Assembly (NCBI GenBank): GCA_964019165.1
Contig: OZ025275.1
Span: 13,489,874-13,553,873, forward strand
Origin: Mastigias papua
Taxonomy: Eukaryota > Cnidaria > Scyphozoa > Rhizostomeae > Mastigiidae
Direction: 5' to 3'
Length of the DNA: 64,000 bases
A program made the translations under genes and the position numbers. This document shows, piece after piece, positions 57,689 through 64,000 of the stretch (its first letter is position 1; the number at the start of each line of letters is the position of its first letter). The notes under the pieces were generated by a model that was not told the origin of the DNA, did no database searches, and saw only the letters and a list, made by a program, of their open reading frames with translations.

Positions 57689-59841
57689 GTTGGTATTGCT
57701 GATCATCCATTACACAGTAAACATTGTAATTTATAGAATGTGACATGTTGTTTGTTGTAGTTGCGCTCGATTGGTTTGCTGCAGTCTTGGATGTTGGTAA
57801 TTCTCTTGTTTCGGACATGTATAGTGTTGATTTAGGTACTTCATTTTGCATAACTACGACTGATTCAACCCATGAGCTAAGCTATTTGAATCATGAAAAA
57901 TTGACACTCTTCATGAAAACATTTACACTCATTTAAGCCTAGTTCACACTTGCGGTAATTCGCGTAAGAACCGGAGAAGTATGCAGCTATCCTGCCTCAT
58001 ACGTTCTTGCATTCAGTGCAAAATTGTCATAAAAGTTGGCGACTTGCATGTTGCGCGCCATCCAAAGCTCAGAAAAGTGCGGCAATAAAGCTATATTAAG
58101 TGACTTAGTAGTTAGTAAAGCAACGGCGACATCCCAATACGAGTGTTCACACTCGTTTTAATTCGCATAAGAATCTGGGACATCGGGGACATGATTTTTT
58201 CAAATAGAACTCATTACTATTTGATGGGGAAGTTAGCGACGTCGGGGATTGCTTATAAAAGCATGTTCACGTTTATCGTAAAACACGTAAAAAGTAAGAT
58301 AATCGCCGATTTCACTAATTCTTACGAATAGTGTGAACAAGGCTTTACAGGGATCAGTGATTATACCTGGGGATAGATACCCCCTTATAGTGACGTGGAG
58401 GACACATCATTGCTGGGTCCGACGCGACATACAATTCTTCGAGTTTTACCCGTCTAACATGGTTTAAAAACCGTCTCTCAGACTAAAATTTGGCAGAGTA
58501 GCATAGTGCTTAGGCACAGATCTAGGACAAATCTACTATTAAAATTGAAATACAGAAGATAAAAAATTTATGTATTGCCAATCTGCCTTCTGTAAAACCG
58601 TAGTGGTGCACCCTCTCAAACATTCTTGTTAAGAACGTCTTAGGAACGTTTTACTACTGAGATCATGAAAAGCTACTAAGAGTGTTGCATTTATGGGCTA
58701 AACAGCTTGTTATATAAAACGTCTATTTTAACAAATGTTTCATACAAATCGTTGCAATTTTCAGACGGACAAGATTAGAGATACAATGAAAGAAGTTCTG
58801 CAGGAAGGAAGGGACGAAGATCTGGTCGAAGAAGTTGACGGTTTTAAATCAAAAATCAACAGCCTGATTTCAGCCATGAATTTATTTGTAAAGAAGGATG
58901 TGAAAAGTGGTTTGTACCCCTTCATTGCTGTAAAGACCGAGCATGCATCGACCGCTGGACTGTTACCAAAGCTTAAAAGCAGAATTCTTAAGCATCGAAA
59001 ATCTAAGATTCCTTCAGAGGCCCGGCGTGCGTTTGACTTCTCGGTAATGTACGCTCAACTAGTTACTTTGGAGGAGCTTGCCCTTACACAGGTAATCTTT
59101 TTGCTTGAGGATAACAATCCAGAAGCAGCTTCCATCTATGCTAATTCTAAAAACGAAGTCTTTACGAGAAGCCGTAAAGCTCTTTCCTTTTGGAACAATC
59201 CAAACCCCGAACACGCTGGCTGTCTTGTCCACTACTACCCGTTAGGTTCTTCTAAGAGTGGTAAATTCCTTCGGGAGTTTCTACAGCACATAAAAGTGCC
59301 AGAATCAGAGCAGTGGAACCCAGCAAGTTACGTTCTCATTTCCGTTAAATGGCCTACCTATCATTTAGCTTTCACGCAAGTTAATGAGGGATATGATGAA
59401 AGGGCAGAAGCAACATTATACTTGTCCTTCGTTGCATCCACACCGACGAGTGATGATAGAATAGTTTTCAGAAGACGACCAGATGGGTATTTCACAATAA
59501 GGTCAATGGATGGAGAGAATGGAAAGGAAGGAGCGGACGGGGGATTTGCCTACCTTGGGAGTCCGAAAAGCCCTTATTACGTCTACGGGGAAAATCGCCA
59601 CCGTGGCGAAGATGAGAAGTATCAGTTTATTGTCATAAGTTACCCAGGCACTGATATCGTTACCATTTCCTGTAGAAATTGGCCACATAAGTTTTTCGGT
59701 GGCGAAAAGAGCAAGTTTTCTGTCATTCTCCAGGATGGCAACGTAGGGACAGATATTCAGTTTTACGCCCATCCATGTCTCAGAGAGAAGAGTGGAAAAG
59801 GTAAATACAGATGCCCAGAGTACAAAATCAAAACGGGATGA
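57314..59841 (+). CDS. JT5: secreted jellyfish-toxin-like protein, array copy 5
   Basis: Join 57314-57688, 58765-59841 (1,076-bp intron holding an inverted-repeat element), 483 residues. Signal peptide of 17 residues and the same domain order. Exon 1 ends IIDSEK rather than IINTDK. In exon 2 the region between KWP and CRNWPHKFFGGE is reworked and longer, with a Gly/Glu/Asp-rich insertion near 59505-59545, so the surface loops of the C-terminal part differ most here. Cysteine positions are kept and no frame break is seen. Confidence 0.8.
57936..58344. mobile_element. Harbinger-like inverted-repeat element in the JT5 intron, 409 bp
   Basis: Ends AGCCTAGTTCACACT and, inverted, AGCCTTGTTCACACT, with TTA duplicated on both sides (57933-57935, 58345-58347). 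The ends resemble those of 38159-38834, so both belong to one superfamily. No coding capacity. Confidence 0.82.
58765..59841 (+). CDS. JT5 exon 2
   Basis: 358 codons plus stop after acceptor gcaattttcag. Confidence 0.85.
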   Translation, partial: TDKIRDTMKEVLQEGRDEDLVEEVDGFKSKINSLISAMNLFVKKDVKSGLYPFIAVKTEHASTAGLLPKLKSRILKHRKSKIPSEARRAFDFSVMYAQLVTLEELALTQVIFLLEDNNPEAASIYANSKNEVFTRSRKALSFWNNPNPEHAGCLVHYYPLGSSKSGKFLREFLQHIKVPESEQWNPASYVLISVKWPTYHLAFTQVNEGYDERAEATLYLSFVASTPTSDDRIVFRRRPDGYFTIRSMDGENGKEGADGGFAYLGSPKSPYYVYGENRHRGEDEKYQFIVISYPGTDIVTISCRNWPHKFFGGEKSKFSVILQDGNVGTDIQFYAHPCLREKSGKGKYRCPEYKIKTG

Positions 59842-62332
59842 GAACATTGGTGGTCTCATATGATACAGAGTGTTTAACAAAAAAGGAATTGGTATATGAT
59901 AATGATGTGTTCATGATTCATAATCATTAAATATCTAATTCATATTATTAGCTTCTTTCTCATGTTTTCCTGAATTTGTTCTGTTGATCATCAATGCTAA
60001 ACAAAACCTGGCCATGGCATGGGACTAGGATGTCTCGCAACAAGTGAGGATAGAGGCGGCGCTGCGGAGGGATGGGGGACATGCCCCCTGTCCCCTCTGT
60101 CTCTAGAATCATTTTTGTAATTAGTTCATATTCGAGTAGAAGAGATTTGAGGAGATGTGAGATTTATAGCAAGGTATAATGCTTTGTTTTGTATTATTGC
60201 CATGTGCACGGCTTTTGTCACCATTTAGTTGCATGTGTTACTTCAGCGAAGAAAGCCATATCTTTTGCCCATTTCAAGAAGGCGTTGAAAAAATGAGCGA
60301 TCTAGATAATTACCAGATTTTTCTTTTTATTTAGATGTTTTACGTCATATCATGTGGAGATTCTTTAAAAAAAATATTGTAAATTTTTCATTATTTGTTT
60401 TGTAAACAGAGCTGTTTGTAAATGAAATGTAACCCGCATGCATGATAATTGGAGAGGCGGAATTAATCTTGTAAAGACCAAAAGCGGTATATTAGAGAGA
60501 ATAAAGTACTCGTAACACCTTCGGTGATTTGGGTCTTCCTGCCAAGGTCGGCTTTATTAGAGAGGAGGGAATATTAGAGAGAATGAGGTACCCGTAACAT
60601 GTCTCTCTGAAGTGTATCGGTTGTGGCCATAGTTCAGAGTTGTCTTATAGCTACTGGTAGAGTAAGCATCAAGTTAGTATTTTCAGTTGGGTCTTTATCC
60701 TTGTTTACTAGATTATCTCCTGGAAAAACGTTGTCTGGTCAATTGTTAATATTTTCCGATAATTTTTGTCTTCTTTAGTACCTAACATTAATCATAGCAG
60801 CTTGCATTTCGTCCAGTCTGGTACTGTGTTTTCCAGCTCAAGCTTTACCAGCCAATCAAATTCAGACTGGAATAAGTTATTATTTTTGTATCGCTAATGT
60901 GCAATTGACAATACCTTGGCTCAGCAGGTTGAGACGAACGCCAAAAAAGGCTATTTACACTACAAAGACAAACTCGGTTTCAACCCGGGTTGAAACATGT
61001 TAGTTGCGACCCAAAACAGGTTTGACCCCGGATTAGTTTTCTTTGATACATGCACACAAACACACTTGAAAGCGAAAATTTTGTCAATTTATATTCTTGT
61101 AGAAAACTGATACGTAACATCACTGCTTACATTCTGCGTCGTTTGCTATGTATCACATTCATGGAAATGGATCTACCAGTTCGAAGCTCCAATTGGTCAG
61201 TTGATTAGTTTCAAGATAACAATGCTTTCATATCCTCCCAAAGTAACCCGGGTTCTAACTTCTCAGCATAAACGTACCTGGCATCACCTTGGGTTATTTG
61301 GAGCCGAGTTGAAGCGAGGTAGAGTTTTTGTAATGTAGATAGGGTTAAAATCGATTCATGGACGGTATGAAGGAACACATGAGGAGACAGGAATAAGCGA
61401 AGAGGACGTGCTAGAAAGACCATCCAGGAGTTGGTTGATCCGCTGTAGCGACCTCGAATGGGAGAAACCGGATGGAGAAGACTCCATCACAGATCCATGG
61501 TAAAATAACCAAATCACAGCAATGGAATAAATAAAGACTCTCCTTCGGTAATGTAAATACCTCAATAAAATATAACGTGTAAATAACATAAAAATAAAAC
61601 TTAAATACTTAAATACTCTTCTACTATTACCAATGGAGGGGTTACCCCAGCTATTTACTCTATAATACACTTGAGATAAAAAGGGAAATAATGTTCACTG
61701 CATAGCATAAAGCCTAACACTGCTGGAACTGCTAATGTGGCCCTCTGCCTTCCCAATGTGGCTTAAATGGCACTGATTTTGCTGTAATGCAAATGAAATG
61801 CTAATGGTACCTATCTTGTACCATTTCTATGAAAGTTAAGTGTAACATGAAAAGATTGTTTCAGTAGGCTGTATGAGAATGCACGACTAGAATGTGGCAA
61901 AAGCCACAACTTACATCTGGATACAGCTGATTTTAAACAAAAAAAGCAAGGGGTTTCTAATTCTACTGCTTAAAAAAGGACTTTGAATATACTCTATGGT
62001 ATGATGAGATTAGTTACACCTAGTAAAAAGTCTTCCAGACTGCATCACTAGATCTGGATTCTACATGAAAACCTTTGATAACGAGCTTAGGGGACTTTAA
62101 ATTCAGGGGAGCTGCAAACTGTCTGCCTAAATGAATGACAGGTTCCTATGCAGTTGCATTGAGCTGAAGATATTGCCAGCAGAAATTATTGTTTTTGTAA
62201 CAAAATTGCCCATAAAAATGAAGGTCTACCCAACTGGAGAGGTGCTGCTGCCCCCAACCCCCACCTCTCATGCCTACGACTGAATACTGAACATACAACA
62301 AAGATCAAAGACAGCAAGACTTAAAGGTTCAC
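59842..62332. other. JT5 3' flank and intergenic DNA
   Basis: A short direct repeat (tattagagagaat with a following gtac.cgtaac) occurs at about 60491 and 60569. A perfect 20-bp palindrome, gtttcaacccgggttgaaac, sits at 60977-60996. No gene recognised; the end presumably includes the 3' UTR of the next gene on the minus strand. Confidence 0.4.
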
Positions 62333-64000
62333 TTATGATATTGCTTGCATATTCAGTTCATTATCTTCATCATTGTTATTTCCCATTTCTATATCATGAT
62401 GTGTTTCCTTGCTGACAGTTTCTTCCAGCTCATCTTTCTCTTTAACTCCCTCTCTACTTTGCTTTTCATCTTCAACCATAGCATCAACAAGCCAGTCACT
62501 GCTGGGTTCATAAGAGTTGAGTTTGGTGTACATCTGTTTGTCAAGTCTACCTAATTTTCTTCTCCTCTTGTATAAGACAAGTTGAACCATAATACACACT
62601 AGCGAGTATGTAGCTGTCAAAACAGCCAATGCACTGAATGTCTTTTGTGCACCAAACACAAAGTATGGCATCGACACAAATACACCACCAAGTCCAAGAC
62701 CCAGGCCCATGTAGGCAGCTTGAAAGATGAAGAACAAAACTTTCTCCATCTCCTTTGTGCCATTTGAATTTGTACCACCTATAAATGAGCTCTTTATGCA
62801 ACAGCTTGCCAGTCCAAACATTAACTGGGTTGGTATGATATAATATGGGTTTGTAACATTTGAAATAACAAAAAACTGGATGCTCATAAGCAATATTCCT
62901 GCTGATAAAAGACCATTGTGACCAATCCATTTCATTGACATACCAACTGTAAAATGCAATACCATATCAGTGATAATAGCTAGACAGACAAGAACCCCAG
63001 TGATAATTTCTGATGCCCCATTTTCAGATGCATACCATAGCAAGTATGCATTTATTGTCCCCTCTGATAATCCTGCAATCCAGAGCCCAAAAATGTACCC
63101 AAAATTATCCCAGCTGAAAACAAGACTGAGGACATGGTTGCAAACCAATGTCAAAAATGATGCTTTCTGGGGGCTTGCTGCTGGAAGGGCAAGTGAAATT
63201 ATAGCTGTGATGCAACCAGTTGCTAAGAAGCCATAGAAATGGAAGTAAAAGTAGTGGACATTTCTAAACATGCACTGATACTTCCAAGCAACATATGTGA
63301 TGGACACTGATGCAACTGCCATACCAATTTTGCAAAAGACCCTGTTGAGGCATTGGCTGTTAAGAACTGGCTGCTTGCTTGTGAATTTGATTGATGCTTG
63401 AGTGACATGGAGTGTTGGACTCAGACAGAGTTCACTAATGATTGTCAGTGCCAATACAGACATAAACAAAGTCTTCAATATCATGCCCTTCTCAAGCTGA
63501 TGAAAAATCTTGTGACCAGCGTTTTTTAAGTATCTTTTCCAACTATATGGCCCTGTATCATTGTATGCTGAAATCTGAGATTGTGAAAGTATACTGTCAT
63601 TTACAGCAATATACTGTTGAACTCTTGCAAGCGAGAAATCTTGCATCGAGATCGAGTAGTTTCGATTGTCTTCCCTCGCTGTCAGTGTGTAGGGATCACA
63701 ACTGAGATCAGTCAAGATCCACCCGTCGTTCGTTCTAATAACCGAAAGGCAGAATGTGCTTGCCACTGTTCCAGCAACAAAAATAAACAAAAAGAGCTTT
63801 CTGTATCTAGAGCTGGTTACAAATGAAGAAGACAAAGGTCCCCACCAGAACGATATCAATGGCCTGACTGCGAAAAGAAGACCATTCTGAAGTGAACTAA
63901 ATCCAAGCAGTTTGAAAAACACGGGTAGAAATGGTATCAGACTCCCCAAAGAGCTGAAAAGGAAAAAATTGAATATGTATACACTGGCTGGGGCTATATC
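62333..64000 (-). CDS. MFSD6-like major facilitator transporter, 3' part
   Basis: The frame is open from the right edge of the window (no start codon within it) to TAA at 62333; about 555 codons are visible. It begins inside a hydrophobic helix (SVYIFNFFLFSSLGSLIPF), then LPVFFKLLGFS and the following GLLFAVRPL, the typical first loop of MFSD6/MFSD6-like proteins. About 11-12 hydrophobic helices follow, a long extracellular loop with NDT/NDS/NYS glycosylation sites sits between helices 2 and 3, and the cytoplasmic tail is acidic. A plasma-membrane or vesicular solute transporter of unknown substrate. The exon is unusually long and unspliced. The start lies beyond 64000. Confidence 0.85.
   Translation of the reverse strand, partial: DIAPASVYIFNFFLFSSLGSLIPFLPVFFKLLGFSSLQNGLLFAVRPLISFWWGPLSSSFVTSSRYRKLFLFIFVAGTVASTFCLSVIRTNDGWILTDLSCDPYTLTAREDNRNYSISMQDFSLARVQQYIAVNDSILSQSQISAYNDTGPYSWKRYLKNAGHKIFHQLEKGMILKTLFMSVLALTIISELCLSPTLHVTQASIKFTSKQPVLNSQCLNRVFCKIGMAVASVSITYVAWKYQCMFRNVHYFYFHFYGFLATGCITAIISLALPAASPQKASFLTLVCNHVLSLVFSWDNFGYIFGLWIAGLSEGTINAYLLWYASENGASEIITGVLVCLAIITDMVLHFTVGMSMKWIGHNGLLSAGILLMSIQFFVISNVTNPYYIIPTQLMFGLASCCIKSSFIGGTNSNGTKEMEKVLFFIFQAAYMGLGLGLGGVFVSMPYFVFGAQKTFSALAVLTATYSLVCIMVQLVLYKRRRKLGRLDKQMYTKLNSYEPSSDWLVDAMVEDEKQSREGVKEKDELEETVSKETHHDIEMGNNNDEDNELNMQAIS

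Noticed and set aside
62333..63949. Position 63949 as the start of the MFSD6-like protein
   Set aside because: The codon there is TTG, and the frame continues open through a hydrophobic helix to the window edge, so the start lies outside.

Overview
The window is animal nuclear DNA: AT-rich, with spliced genes, large introns, LTR and non-LTR retrotransposons, inverted-repeat DNA transposons and long (TA)n tracts. The main content is five tandem paralogues of a secreted two-exon protein of about 460-485 aa. In length, signal peptide, hydrophobic N-terminal segment and beta-rich C-terminal part it looks like the jellyfish-toxin (CaTX/CrTX/CfTX) family. With the transposon spectrum, this suggests a cnidarian. 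I lean to an anthozoan such as a stony coral, but nothing here fixes the species.

Layout. 1-2.2 kb: an unassigned basic, low-complexity coding exon with what look like short introns and a tandemly duplicated small exon. 2.2-5.95 kb: a 3,727-bp foldback element with two 1,079-bp inverted arms and a perfect 9-bp target duplication. 8.6-14.2 kb, minus strand: a seven-exon IQCK-like gene, rebuilt exon by exon, all phases agreeing. 16.3-59.8 kb, plus strand: the toxin-like array, genes JT1 to JT5 (my labels). JT2, JT3 and JT4 sit in recent segmental duplicates whose flanks also match. 62.3-64 kb, minus strand: the 3' part of an MFSD6-like membrane transporter gene that runs off the window.

Mobile DNA between the array genes: a decayed BEL/Pao element (27.9-34.1 kb), a very young Ty3/Gypsy element with a MYND finger at the start of Pol (40.0-47.5 kb), a lone LTR with a tRNA-Lys primer site in both JT2 and JT3 flanks, two Harbinger-like inverted-repeat elements (one in the JT3 flank, one in the JT5 intron), fragments of at least three LINE families, and tRNA-derived short repeats. 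Because the flanks are duplicated, several insertions have an empty site elsewhere in the window, which fixes their ends and order.

How the genes work together: the five paralogues share exon structure, intron phase and a block of about 125-140 bp before the start codon, so co-expression as a secreted multigene family is plausible. Copies 2-4 are near-identical from mid exon 1 through the first half of exon 2 but differ before and after, which suggests gene conversion or very recent unequal exchange. The IQCK-like and MFSD6-like genes appear to be ordinary conserved neighbours.
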